Below, piece after piece: positions 10,325-20,401 of a stretch of 64,000 bases of DNA; position 1 is the stretch's first letter, and every line of letters begins with the position of its first letter. The stretch lies in NCBI GenBank assembly GCA_003013855.2, contig ML058408.1, positions 2,046,001 through 2,110,000 on the forward strand, read 5' to 3'. The translations under genes were made by a program, and so were the position numbers. The DNA comes from Liriodendron chinense (Eukaryota; Streptophyta; Magnoliopsida; Magnoliales; Magnoliaceae). The notes below the pieces were generated by a model that made no database searches, was not told where the DNA came from, and saw nothing but the letters and a program-made list of their open reading frames with translations.

Positions 10325-10500
10325 CTAGGGGTAGTATCGTAGCAAATGCTCCACGTGCCAAGGGCGACGTACAGGCTTCCCTTGCATGTCCTCAAGATAA
10401 TAAGTACCGGGTCGCACAACCCTAATAACCCGGTACGGGCCTTCCCAATTCGGATCCAATGAACGAGCAGGAACTCCAAGATTTAGCCTTAGGACCAAAT
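10325..10500 (-). pseudogene. B integrase C-terminus (separated by solo LTR S)
   Basis: The minus-strand frame encodes the integrase GPY/F-like C-terminal module (NWEGPYRVIR-like, RPGTYYLEDMQGK, RRPWHVEHLLRYYP) and ends at TAG (10325-10327). It joins the upstream part at the S insertion: both sides carry CAAAT, and the codons for FGDLV are completed across the gap. Confidence 0.82.
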
Positions 10501-12511
10501 TGTTAGTGCACTTGTCCGTGGCATACTAGTGCACCTTGTTTGTCAATCACTTACGGCTGTGAGTCTAGTGTCGGTTGGGCCAAATGAAGACGAAGAATGA
10601 AGACTCAAGACGTCCAGCTGCATCAAGAATGAAGATTCAGGTATATGAGATGCCTTGGTGCCTTAACCTCGACCAAAACCCATCCCCTTTGTATCCTTGA
10701 TGTCCTTGACCATATTTAGAACCCTTTAGGCATCATAGATAGGCCCTTGGTGTCCCATTTGATCATCCCAACCTTGGACACAATGATCATGCTGGAGAAA
10801 AAAGGACTCAGCTCATTGCAGAAGGGACCCAGGCTGGTCCGACCGGTCAAGACCGGTCAGCCAGCAGATCTACTGCTGTTTCTACAAGCTGCCGACCGGT
10901 CATGACCGGTCGGCCTGTTATTATGCCAAGAAATCAGCAAGGCCTGCCGACCGGTCATGACCGGTCGGCCAGCTCTGGGCTTCATGCATTGTTCAGCCGT
11001 CCAGCAGGTGTGGCCGACCGGTCATGACCGGTCGGCCTGGCATGTCCACATGTCTAGCAAGGGACGCCGACCGGTCATGACCGGTCGGCCTAAGGTGTTT
11101 TGGCTGTCCAGTGAAGGGGTCCGACCGGTCATGACCGGTCGGCCCATGTTTGTGGCCTATGCACTTGAAGTTCTCCAGCAGGGGGCTCCGACCGGTCATG
11201 ACCGGTCGGGACAGGTCGCTTTATGACCGTTATTTGCCCATTTTATGACCGTTGGGGCTATGTTTTGCTACATATAGTGCTCCGGTTTTGGGCATTAGAT
11301 GAGGGATTTTTGAGGGAGAAAAGCCATCATTGAAGGAGATCATTTGAGGCTTAATCCTTGACCTATGCAAGGCATCTTCCTTGTGCTTTAACACAAGATT
11401 AGAGCATTCCAAGCTCATGAAGAAGATGACCTTCATCCCCTCTTGATCTCTAGAGTTAGGAAGCTTCTTGATTGGCAAATCCATGTCCTAAACTCGAAGA
11501 TGAGATCGTTGTAGGTAAGAGACTCTAGGAACCCATTCCCACTAAGTTGTAGAGTTCTCAAACCCATCCTCCTAGCACCTTGGGCATTTCAAGGCATCGC
11601 ATGCAAGGTGTTTGATCGAATGTGGCTGAGGCATTGGCGACGCAACGGCGGCACGATCGAGGGAGCAAAGGGAAGCTGATTGAAGCACGGGAGAGCGGAG
11701 ATCAAGCAACCCAATCCGGCGCTAAACAAGGGGCTCATCCGACAAGTAGGTTGTCTTATTTGAGAGTCCATTTTAGAGTTTGTTTGTCAACTCGCCTTAG
11801 GGACGTTAGCCGTTCCTTGGCCCGTCAGCCGGGCCTAAACTAAGTCTCCAAGGGGGAGCCTCCGACACGGGAGTAAACGTGCAATAAGGTTGAGAGTTAG
11901 CCTATGTCTAAAACTCTGGATACGGTTGAGAGGTGAACCGATAAAACCTCCGTGTAAAGGTTGAGAGGTGAACCTCATTTAAAACCTCCGATAGTGAATG
12001 CCGGTGTGCTCAAAGGGGTTGAGTACTTGAACCGGGAGTGGAGTAGACACGTAGTCGAACCACTATACATCCTTGTGTTTGTGAGTGTTCGTGAGCACAT
12101 TCTATCTTTGCATTGTTAGTTTAATTGCTTAATTATGAATGATTGATAGGAATGCATGCTAGGCACTTTCTAGGCATCCTCACACAAGATGTACCTTCAC
12201 TACTTGTGTAGACTTGAGCTCATTGATCCACTCTCATAAGTCTACACAAGATGCATAGGTTAGGAGCTTGATTATTTGATTCTTTTATGTAACTATGCAT
12301 GCTTGACTAGGATTGCTTATTGCTTTACTCTTGCTAGTCTTTTGATTGGACCCACCAAGGCTTGGTAGCCGAGGTGTTCTTGCTTACAAAGCTTATTTTA
12401 TTAAATTGCATAAGTAGGCGAAAAGAATTTGAAAAAGGTTCATATCACCCCCCCCTTAGTCCATAGACATATCTCCGAGTATCTCTACAAGCGGTTAAAA
12501 CCGCAATTTCA
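10501..12511 (+). repeat. S: solo LTR of an unrelated family (2011 bp)
   Basis: TGTTAGTGCA...GCAATTTCA with TSD CAAAT at 10496-10500 and 12512-12516, inserted in the B integrase gene. No coding region. Unlike the Athila-type LTRs it lacks the TGTTGAGCTC start, the stem-loop and the GCGAACA end. The CACCCCCCCC tract near its 3' end (about 12449) recalls large Copia (SIRE/Maximus) LTRs, but I cannot assign it. It nevertheless carries the longest GACCGGTC palindrome array of the window. Element orientation is uncertain; plus is given from the TG...CA reading and the C-tract position. Confidence 0.85.
10841..11209. repeat. Seven-unit GACCGGTC palindrome array in S
   Basis: Six units are a perfect 22-bp palindrome: CCGACCGGTC, centre AT, then the inverted arm. 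They start at 10893, 10948, 11015, 11068, 11121 and 11188; a seventh variant (centre AA) starts near 10841. Start-to-start spacing is 55, 67, 53, 53 and 67 bp. Most are bordered by GG/CC, giving GCCGAC on both strands, the core of the DRE/CRT element. Spacers are unlike one another apart from a frequent CCAGCA. Confidence 0.9.
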
Positions 12512-12516
12512 CAAAT

Positions 12517-13860
12517 CTCCGAACTGGAAGGATCTAGGCCGAACCTTCGTATTCTGATAACGAGCAATACGTTGTTGATATGCTGCCACTCGTACTTGGG
12601 AAGCATTTCTTCGCTCTTCCAAGAGATCGAGATGAAGTCGGAGGTTTTCCTGATTGCTCGTGGGATCATACTGCTCGATCCGATATGAGGGCACTTGAAT
12701 TTCCACTGGTACCACTGCGTCAACACCAAATGCTAAGGAGAAAGGAGTTTCACCTGTTGATGTACAAGCCGTGGTTCTATAGGCCCATAATACCTCTGGC
12801 AGAAGTTCTGGCCACACCCCTTTACATTCACCTAGCTTGGTCTTTAAATCATGCTTTATGATCTTATTCACTGCCTCGACCTGCCCATTCGCCTGAGGAT
12901 GATATGGAGAAGTGCGGAGATTACGTATCTTCCATTTGTCGCAAAATTCATCAAAGGCTGCGTTGTCGAACTGTGTTCCGTTATCGGTAATTATAGTATG
13001 AGGAAGTCCGAAACGACATATGATATTTCTCTATATAAACTTAGTAGTTTGTTTTTCAGTAATCTTAGCTAATGGTTCTGCCTCGGCCCATTTGGTGAAA
13101 TAATCAACTGCCACAATCGCGAACCTATTCTGTCCCTTTCCCATAGGTAAGGGCCCGATGATATCGATCCCCCACTAAGCAAAAGGCCAAGGGCTATCAA
13201 CTGGGGTCATCCGCTCAGACGGTACACGAGGTATAGGTAGATATCGTTGACACTTGTCGCATTTTTTAGAAAATTCGATGGCGTCTGCTTTCATAGTGGG
13301 CCAATAATATCCTTGCCTCATCGCTTTATATGCTAGGGATCGCCCCCTGGGATGGTTACCACATGCCCCCTGGTGTACTTCATCTAGAACACGAAGTGCT
13401 TCTTCTGGATGAAGGCACCTTAAATAAGGCAAGGAGAAGCTTTTTCGCAACAATATTCCATCTTGTAAGGTGTACCTGGCAGCTCGAAGCGAATTTGTCT
13501 TGCAGCTTTCTTGTCTTCTGGTAGGTATCCATCTCTGAGATAAAGGATGATAGGATCCATCCAGCATGGAGACGATTGTACCGATATAACTTGCTCAAGA
13601 GTCGCTTGGTCGATACTCAAGTTCTGACGGTGCTCGATGGGGATCGAATGTGATAACTCCGATTCTGGTGCAGAAGCGAGCTTTGCCAAGGAATCGGCAA
13701 GTTGGTTCTGCTCGCGAGGGATATGAATTATTTTATAAGTCTTTAGTTTGGCGAGCAGGATGAGGACACGAGACTTGTATAAGGCCATTATTTCTTCTTT
13801 GGCTTCGAATTCACCAAGAACTTGGTTGACAATGAGCTGGGAGTCGCTATGAATTATCAA
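12517..13860 (-). pseudogene. B second RNase H end and integrase
   Basis: The minus-strand frame resumes after a one-base deletion near 13900 with IIHSDSQLIVNQVLGEF (end of the archaeal-type RNase H). A His-Cys zinc region follows (HQGACGNHPRGR and CDKCQRY), then the catalytic core with WGIDIIGPLP-, TDNGTQFDNAAF- and SPYHPQANGQVEAVNKIIK-type DDE blocks and PFSLAFGVDAVVPVE. Further lesions: a frameshift around 13500 and stops near 13174 and 13036. The C-terminus is on the other side of S. Confidence 0.85.
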
Positions 13861-13901
13861 ATTCTGGACTGCGAGGACAATGGCCAGTTCGAGGCCAACA
13901 A

Positions 13902-16787
13902 TCAGGGCCCATATTCTGCTTCATTATTGGAGACGCGTGATTCGAAACGCAGAGCATATTGAAAATGCGACCCGTCGGGAGCCACTAAAATCAGGCCCGC
14001 TCCACTGCCAGTGGCCCGCGACGACCCGTCCACGAAGAGTGACCAAGGAGGCTGGTCACTGGTCGTGACATTATCTTCAGAAGAATATGTAAATTCGGCG
14101 ATGAAGTCAGCCACGGCCTGGCCCTTGACTGCGGTCCTAGGACAGAATGAGATATCATGCTCACTGATCTCGACCGCCCATTTAGTTAAGCGCCAGGAAG
14201 CCTCAGGTTTTTGAAGGACTTGTCGTAGTGGATGATTTGTTGGTACTAAAATAGCATGGGCTTGAAAGTATGGTCGCAGTTTTCGAGCTGCTGTGACTAA
14301 GGCTAGGGCCAGTTTCTCCATATCAGAATACCTAGTTTCTGCATCGACCATTGCTCGACTGATATAATAAACGGGCCTTTGCACCCTGGAATCTTCTCTT
14401 ATTAAAGCGGCGCTAACGGCCGTGGAAGACACAGATAAATAAAGAATGAGTTGCTCATGTGCTACGGGTTTAGATAAAATGGGGGGAGCGCTCATGTATT
14501 GCTTCAGTTGTTGAAAAGCTTCTTCACACTGAGGTGTCCACTTCCAATCAGACTTGGCCGTTGCACGAAGGAGTTTGAAGAAGGGCAAGCACTTGTCAGA
14601 TGCTCGCGAGATGAACCTGTTCAATGATGCGATGCGACCAGCCAGACGCTGGACGTCCTTCAGAGTAACAAGGGATTTCATCTCTATCAATGCTTTAATC
14701 TTTTCGGGATTCGCCTCAATTCCACGCTGGCCAACCATGAACCCAAGAAATTTCCCTGCAGACACTCCAAACGTGCATTTTTCTGGGTTCAATTTCATTT
14801 GATACTTCCTCATCAGATCAAAGGCTTCTCGAAGATCAGAAATATGGTCATCTTCAACGATGCTTTTCACGAGCATATCGTCAACATATACTTCCATATT
14901 CCTACCGATTTGAGCAGCGAATATTTTGTTGACAAGACGTTGATAAGTGGCCCCTGCATTTTTAAGACCGAACGGCATTACCTGGTAGCAATATAGTCCT
15001 CGATCTGTGATGAAGGTAGTATGCTGGCTATCGGGTGGATGCATCATAATCTGGTTGTAACCAGAATAAGCATCCATAAAGCTGAGGAGAGCATATCCAG
15101 CTGTTGAGTCGACCAACTGGTCGATCCGCGGTGTCGGAAAGCTATCTTTGGGACATGATTTGTTCAAGTCTGAATAGTCGACGCACATCCTCCATTTGCC
15201 ATTAGCTTTTCGGACGAGAACTACGTTTGCGACCCACTCTGGGTAGTCAACTTCTTTTATGAAATTAGCCGCGAGCAGCTTCTCAACTTCAGTTTTGATT
15301 GCCATTTGTCTTTCTGCAGTAAAGGCACGTCGACGCTGATGTACGGGTTTATGCTTCGGGTCAATGTTGAGACGATGTGAGATGACATTGGGATCGATGC
15401 CTGGCATATCTTTATGAGACCAAGCAAACACGTCCTGGTATTCAGTGAGGAAACGGATCAAATCTTCACGGTGGACACTGGTTAAGGAGGAACCGATGTA
15501 CACGATCTTAGACGGGTCATCTTCGGTCAGGCGGATTGCCACTGTTTCCTCCCCCGGAGTTCCTGATTTCAAAGCATTTTCTCTCGGATCCAACGAGGTG
15601 GTGGAGGGAACGTCGGGTGAACCTTGAACTATTTCCATGACAAGTGTCGCTTGAGCCTTCTTTCGATCGAGGAGGGCTATCTGGTAACAGGACCGTGCCT
15701 CCTGCTGACTTCCTCGCACGACCCCGATGCCATTTGGGGTAGGAAATTTAACACACAGATATGAAGGGTGCAAGGCCGCTCCAACCTTAGTTAGAGACGG
15801 CCGCCCCAAAATGGCGTTATATGCTGATTTTCGATCCACGACGAGGAAGTTTACGAAGACGGTGGTCTTCGCTGGACTCTCTCCAAAAGTAACTGGGAGA
15901 TCGATGCTTCCTTCAGGTGTTACTACCTCTCCTCCAAAGCCGACGAGGGGGGTTGATACTGGCTTGAGGAGGCTTCTGGATAGTGCCATTTTGTTGAAAG
16001 CCTCCAAGTACAGAATATCGGCTGAGCTACCTGTATCCACCATAATTCGATGAGTCAGATAATTTGATACCTTCAATATGACTACGATGGAGTCTTCATG
16101 AGGGAAGTGAATTCCCGCTGCATCTTCGAGGGTGAAAGAAATTGGAGGATGGTTCGCTTTTGATGAGCTGGACGTCTGTTCCAGCCAATAGATTTGCTGG
16201 GGTTCTTTGGACGCCTTCCGAGCGTATGCTTTTCTTGAAGCTTGAGAGTCACCCCCACAAGCTGGTCCCCCGACGATAGTGCGAATTTCTCCCGTGGGCT
16301 CAGCATCCTCTTGGTCGGTTTGATGATGAGGCGGTTCCTTTTGGCGAGATGAGGTCTTCGCCCTTTCTGGTGATCGATTTTTACGAGCAACATAATCCTG
16401 GAGATGGCCTTTTCGAATAAGGGCTTCGATATGGTCTCGTAGAGAGATGCAGTCCTGGGTCCTATGCCCGTGATCTTTGTGGAAGTAACAGAACTTGCTC
16501 TTGTCCCTCTTCTCAGGATCGGATTTGATCTTTGCGGGCCACTTTACATATGGCTTGTGTTTAATCTCCATTAGGACCTTTTCATGAGACTGATTAAGAA
16601 GGGTGTAGTTATGGTATTTACCAGAGTAAGGCTTCTTGGGAGAACGATCGCGCTGTTCACGACGATATTTTTTATCGGTAGAAGGGGTTCCTTCTGGCTT
16701 GCGTTTCTTACTCTGTACTCCATGACGTGTCAATGCGACTTCTTCTGCATTGATATATTTCTGAGCTTTGGCTTGGAACTCTGCCAT
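13902..16787 (-). CDS. B pol: protease, reverse transcriptase, RNase H, start of second RNase H
   Basis: 961 codons open. In order: gag C-terminal zinc finger CYFHKDHGHRTQDC (about residue 100), protease with VDTGSSADILYLEAF (about 249) and ILGRPSLT, RT with SFMDAYSGYNQI, YQVMPFGLKNAGATYQRL and YVDDML (about 632), first RNase H with LYLSVSSTAVSAALI, and second RNase H start FVDGSSRATGSGAGLILVA. The second, archaeal-type RNase H is typical of Tat elements. It is in the same frame as gag upstream and ends at a frameshift near 13900, inside the NNEAEY motif. Confidence 0.92.
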   Translation of the reverse strand: MAEFQAKAQKYINAEEVALTRHGVQSKKRKPEGTPSTDKKYRREQRDRSPKKPYSGKYHNYTLLNQSHEKVLMEIKHKPYVKWPAKIKSDPEKRDKSKFCYFHKDHGHRTQDCISLRDHIEALIRKGHLQDYVARKNRSPERAKTSSRQKEPPHHQTDQEDAEPTGEIRTIVGGPACGGDSQASRKAYARKASKEPQQIYWLEQTSSSSKANHPPISFTLEDAAGIHFPHEDSIVVILKVSNYLTHRIMVDTGSSADILYLEAFNKMALSRSLLKPVSTPLVGFGGEVVTPEGSIDLPVTFGESPAKTTVFVNFLVVDRKSAYNAILGRPSLTKVGAALHPSYLCVKFPTPNGIGVVRGSQQEARSCYQIALLDRKKAQATLVMEIVQGSPDVPSTTSLDPRENALKSGTPGEETVAIRLTEDDPSKIVYIGSSLTSVHREDLIRFLTEYQDVFAWSHKDMPGIDPNVISHRLNIDPKHKPVHQRRRAFTAERQMAIKTEVEKLLAANFIKEVDYPEWVANVVLVRKANGKWRMCVDYSDLNKSCPKDSFPTPRIDQLVDSTAGYALLSFMDAYSGYNQIMMHPPDSQHTTFITDRGLYCYQVMPFGLKNAGATYQRLVNKIFAAQIGRNMEVYVDDMLVKSIVEDDHISDLREAFDLMRKYQMKLNPEKCTFGVSAGKFLGFMVGQRGIEANPEKIKALIEMKSLVTLKDVQRLAGRIASLNRFISRASDKCLPFFKLLRATAKSDWKWTPQCEEAFQQLKQYMSAPPILSKPVAHEQLILYLSVSSTAVSAALIREDSRVQRPVYYISRAMVDAETRYSDMEKLALALVTAARKLRPYFQAHAILVPTNHPLRQVLQKPEASWRLTKWAVEISEHDISFCPRTAVKGQAVADFIAEFTYSSEDNVTTSDQPPWSLFVDGSSRATGSGAGLILVAPDGSHFQYALRFESRVSNNEAEYGP

Positions 16788-17822
16788 AGTTTTCAGAGGG
16801 CTTTTATTTAAGGCAAACCTGAACTTCTCACTCGTTATTCCAGCAATGAGGGCTGTAAGACCCTTTTCTTCAGTGTAACCCTCAGTTTTGACGGCTTCGG
16901 CAGTGAACCGTACTGTGAACTCCTTTATTGTCTCCCCATGCTGCTATTTCAGATTCATCAGATGGGAGGCTGGCTTCTTAATGCGAATACTTCCCATGAA
17001 TTGAGAAAGGAATATCTCCGATAATTGGGAAAAGGAACTGATGGAACGGGGCTTTAACCCCCGGAACCACGTACGAGCTGCTTCCTTCAATGTTAGGGGA
17101 AAAGCCCTACACATAATTTCTGAACCATGTCCCTCCAACTCCATGAGGGACCTATATGTTTCCAGATGTTCAAGAGGGTCGCCAATGCCTGTGTACGGAG
17201 CGATAACAGGCGCTCGATACTTTCTGGGTAACGGGGCTTCCATGACCTCGCTGGTGAAGGGAGATTCGGATTGATGTATCGCCTCCATGACGGCAGACGG
17301 CCGATTTGCCTGGTATCGCTGTTCCATGACATCAAAACGATCATGGATTCTTTTGAGATCTCCCTCCCATGGTAAGGTATAGCTCGATGTTTCGGCGATG
17401 GAGCCCTGCGGTTGAGGTTGTCGAGACGAACTAGAATGTATAGAATGTGGAGACGGTACAGGGGGATGGCTGCCAAGTGGTGGGACCTGTGGTTCGTCCA
17501 TAGAATGTCTAGATGCCACCGGTATGGGCTGCGGTGGTAACCCTTCGGAGGCTTGTCTCTGAGGTTCGGGGAAATGCTGATCAAGTCGATTTGACAGCGC
17601 TTGAACTCCGGCATTTAGAGTCAGAAGGGTGTTTCCGAGGAAACGTAAGACATCGTCTTGATTTCCAGAAGCCTCCAGTAATGGGTTTGTTGACGGCATA
17701 TTCGGGGCTCCTTGAGGGATATTCGTCGGATCAGGTGGAAGGGCAGGTACAGATTCCGTCTCATCGGGTGGAGGTGGTGGCTGCCTTGAAGTTGAAGGAT
17801 GAACGGCCTTTTTAGGAGGCAT
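16788..17822 (-). pseudogene. B gag (capsid-like), with one in-frame stop
   Basis: The likely start is MPPKKAVHPSTSRQ at 17822, after a longer open leader from 17867. A Pro/Ser/Gln-rich N-terminus leads to a capsid-like core: MEAPLPRKYRAPVIAPYTGI, DPLEHLETYRSLMELEG, RAFPLTLKEAARTWFRGL, SISSFSQLSEIFLSQFMG. One in-frame stop at 16941-16943 precedes the rest of the retrotransposon gag domain (TLTALIAGITSEKFRF-like), which is in frame with pol, so gag-pol was a single polyprotein. Confidence 0.85.
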
Positions 17823-17871
17823 CGCTGAAGGATTTTGATCAGTGGAACGATTGATTTTGACGATCAAGTCG

Positions 17872-17890
17872 TTCCCACAGACGGCATCAA
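17872..17890 (-). promoter_or_regulatory. B primer binding site (putative)
   Basis: The minus strand reads TTGATGCCGTCTGTGGGAA two bases after the LTR end. TGCCGTCTGTGGGAA-type PBSs are common in Tat-like elements; the exact tRNA is not assigned here. Confidence 0.65.
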
Positions 17891-17892
17891 AC

Positions 17893-18940
17893 TGTTAATG
17901 TCAGATTTTGCAACGAGATCCTCCGGTTGTTCTCCTTCACTCCAACAGGGATTTCCTCCAACAGACCTGAAAGAAGACAGATTGCAGCTAAGGGTGGCTG
18001 GGATCCAGCCGTCAGCCCTCCGATGCTTAAGTCAGGCCAAAGCAAGAAGAATAGCCAAGCAAAACGGGACAGAGATTAAATGTTGTGTGCGTACTTGTTC
18101 TTAATGGAGTCACCCCTTTATATAGATCTGAAGCAACCCAATTTGTTATGTAAGATATCGAAATCCCGCTGATGTTGCATACGATGCTGAGATCTTGCTG
18201 ATTTCATGGGATAAGATCCTATCTTTAGAGTCGAGAACCAACCCAATGACTTATTTCAACAATCACGCCCCTTGATGGCAATCCCTTGAGATCCAGAACC
18301 ATTTAGAGAAGATAAGCCCAAAAACCGACCTATACGGGCTGTCGGTAAGCGTAGTAATAGCGCTGATGTGTCATGATAAACTGGAAGCCGTAGTTGGAGT
18401 CATAGCTTCCGAAAAGGAAGGAGACGCCCATAGTTGGAGTCATAGCTTCCGAAAAGGAAGGAGACGCCGACAAGACGGAAACCACCGAACTGGATGTAGC
18501 CCTGCTTGACGGGGAATCGGGTGCTGGTACTGAAGGATAAGAGATGTAACCGCAGAAAAGCTGTTCGCATGTTGGAACCTGGTCGCGAGTCCAAGTGCTC
18601 GCTCATTTTGACGTAACTCCTTTCAACGACTTATGAGAAGGTCTGCTCGCTATTCAGGGAAGGAATCTTTGCTTCGCTTTATCTGATCACAGACTAAGGG
18701 AGCTCGAAGCCTTGTGAATAGGTGCTCTATATTTATCCGTCCTATGACTCTCGAGCTTATGATCTCAAGAGTCGAATGGGCAACCTACACTTACCCGATC
18801 AGCGACTCTCGATCAGATGATCTCGAGAGTCTGATACTTTCCTGATCTGCGACTCTCGATCAGATGATCTCACGGGTAGAATGGGCGCTCATGTACAATC
18901 TTTAATAGCTGAGCTGATCTCCGTTACTTTGTCTATAACA
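17893..18940 (-). repeat. B 5' LTR (right, 1048 bp)
   Basis: Same ends as the left LTR, minus-strand TATA box at 18116-18124, and nearly identical sequence. It has two copies of the 40/41-bp tandem unit (about 18389-18468) and lacks the CTCACAAAGTCATACTGC block. It is followed by TSD CCATG and the resumed gene of element A. Confidence 0.92.
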
Positions 18941-19282
18941 CCATGCAAATCTAAATTTGTGGAGGAGACAATCCAAACTGAAAAATACTTAATGAATGTC
19001 TCTCCACCATCATGGGTTCTTCAACCCATTAAAAATTCTGATTGGGAGGACCTGTTTTTAATCAATTACAACCCAATTCAGAACTTGAGGAGATATCTTT
19101 TTGCTGCTCTTATCTCCTCCTTACATGCGTGTGGTGCATACTATGATTGGACTTTCATGAAGAAACACACACATGTATACATTCGAGCAGGACTTTGGAT
19201 GGTCCTCATGAGAAACCTATTGAAATTCATGAAGATCCTGCTCAAATTTGATCATGTAGTCGATCGGACTAATCAAAGGTAG
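18941..19282 (+). pseudogene. A internal ORF, C-terminal part, beyond element B
   Basis: The first five bases are the TSD copy CCATG. The frame continues the codons interrupted at 5764 and stays open to a stop at 19282, about 110 residues. It is hydrophobic and aromatic (LRRYLFAALISSLHACGAYY, then DWTFMKKHTHVYIRAGLW) and unlike gag or pol. The insertion of B therefore split an otherwise open gene late in its history. I do not recognise the fold. Confidence 0.7.
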
Positions 19283-20401
19283 GTAGGTAGGTTAGGATTT
19301 CTTTTTGCATTTAGGATTGAATAAGTCTCATTGAGACAATGGAAGATGCTAGAATTGATCAACTTGCTACCTCAGGTACTCTCGTTCTCACTCTCCTCTG
19401 TTTTATGTCATTGCTCTCATGTCATGTATATTGCATATCTTATTACATTGAGGACAATGTAAGATTTTGGTTGGGGGGTGAGATTCCTTAGATGAATCTA
19501 CTAGCTTTTGTGACATTTCGAGCAATTATGTAGAAAATTTTCAATTTTTCTAAAATTCAAAACTCTTTTGGAAAACGTTGTTTCTATGCATTCAAGATGA
19601 TATGAGTATAAGAGGAGGAGATACGAAGTGAGTGATGTTGCAAGCTTTGAACTTCTCTTAATATAATGGTTTTATATGTGAATTCCCCTATTTATATGAT
19701 TGATAGAAAATTTGAACACTTTTACACCGAGTTCACATTACACGATTTTCATGATTTGAAAGGATTATGTGATTTATGGATTGGCTAGACTTAGATTTGA
19801 GGTGTTGAGGAACCAAGCCGGGGTACTTTGTCCATCCTTGTCCATGGGAAAATAATGAAAGATATGGATTTCTAAAAATCCTATCTAATGTAAAAGAAAA
19901 AGGAAAAGGAAGGATGAAATTGGGAATGATGGAAAAATGGTGGAAAATTCCGATTAGGGCTACCTACTACCAACTGGGGGATGGTCTACCCGTAACCAAA
20001 GCCGGAAATGGAATGTAGTGTGAAAGTCGTCGGAAGGACGGTAAGACAAATTCCTGTCATAGGCTTGTTGTTGCTCTGTGCACCTTGAAATTCATAGTTT
20101 AGTTCATCTATGAAGAAGATAATCCTGGAAAATCATGAGATGAACATTCACTATGCACACTCGGTTGAATTTGTTCAAGTTCTTCTATTTATCAATCAAT
20201 CATCGGGGATTTCATATGAACACTTATTATGTTTTCAGAGTTTAAGGTTTCAACCTCTGTCACCTAATTTCTCTGACTTTTACACTTGTGTGTCTTGGGA
20301 TGTGTAGAAGAATAGTTTCTGAATGAGAGTTGTTTTTTGGAGAATTGAACTTGTTTCACGCATATTTTGCTCGGGACTAGCAAAATGCTGGTTGGGGGGT
20401 G
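19283..20401 (+). other. A 3' untranslated region with two polypurine tracts
   Basis: No ORF of note. It is nearly the same sequence as the 3' regions of Z (27313-28440, other strand) and W (35976-37060, other strand). It contains an inverted repeat CATTGAGGACAATG (about 19453) followed by an internal GGTTGGGGGGTG (about 19470), and ends in a second GGTTGGGGGGTG directly before the 3' LTR. The second copy is the expected PPT for plus-strand priming; the first resembles a central PPT. Confidence 0.8.

Larger units (their letters stand above)
5765..18940 (-). mobile_element. B: Tat-type Ty3/gypsy element with reverse-strand gene
   Basis: TSD CCATG flanks it (5760-5764, 18941-18945). LTRs are 5765-6874 and 17893-18940 with TGTTAATG...CTATAACA ends. 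On the minus strand: PBS, gag, protease, RT, RNase H, a second archaeal-type RNase H, integrase. On the plus strand, between integrase and left LTR, is a Transposase_28-like gene. The double RNase H and the convergent extra gene are marks of the Tat lineage. Solo LTR S interrupts the integrase C-terminus. Only a handful of stops and frameshifts break gag-pol, so B is among the youngest full elements here. Confidence 0.93.

Noticed and set aside
10841..11209. CRISPR-like appearance: short palindromic repeats with spacers
   Set aside because: The DNA is plant nuclear LTR sequence inside a gypsy integrase gene, spacing is irregular, no cas genes exist nearby, and the same palindrome occurs singly and in arrays in other LTRs.
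15727..16053. Plus-strand frames opposite B gag-pol (for example 15727-16053 and 17513-17815)
   Set aside because: Antisense shadows of conserved protease and gag codons, without conservation in T.
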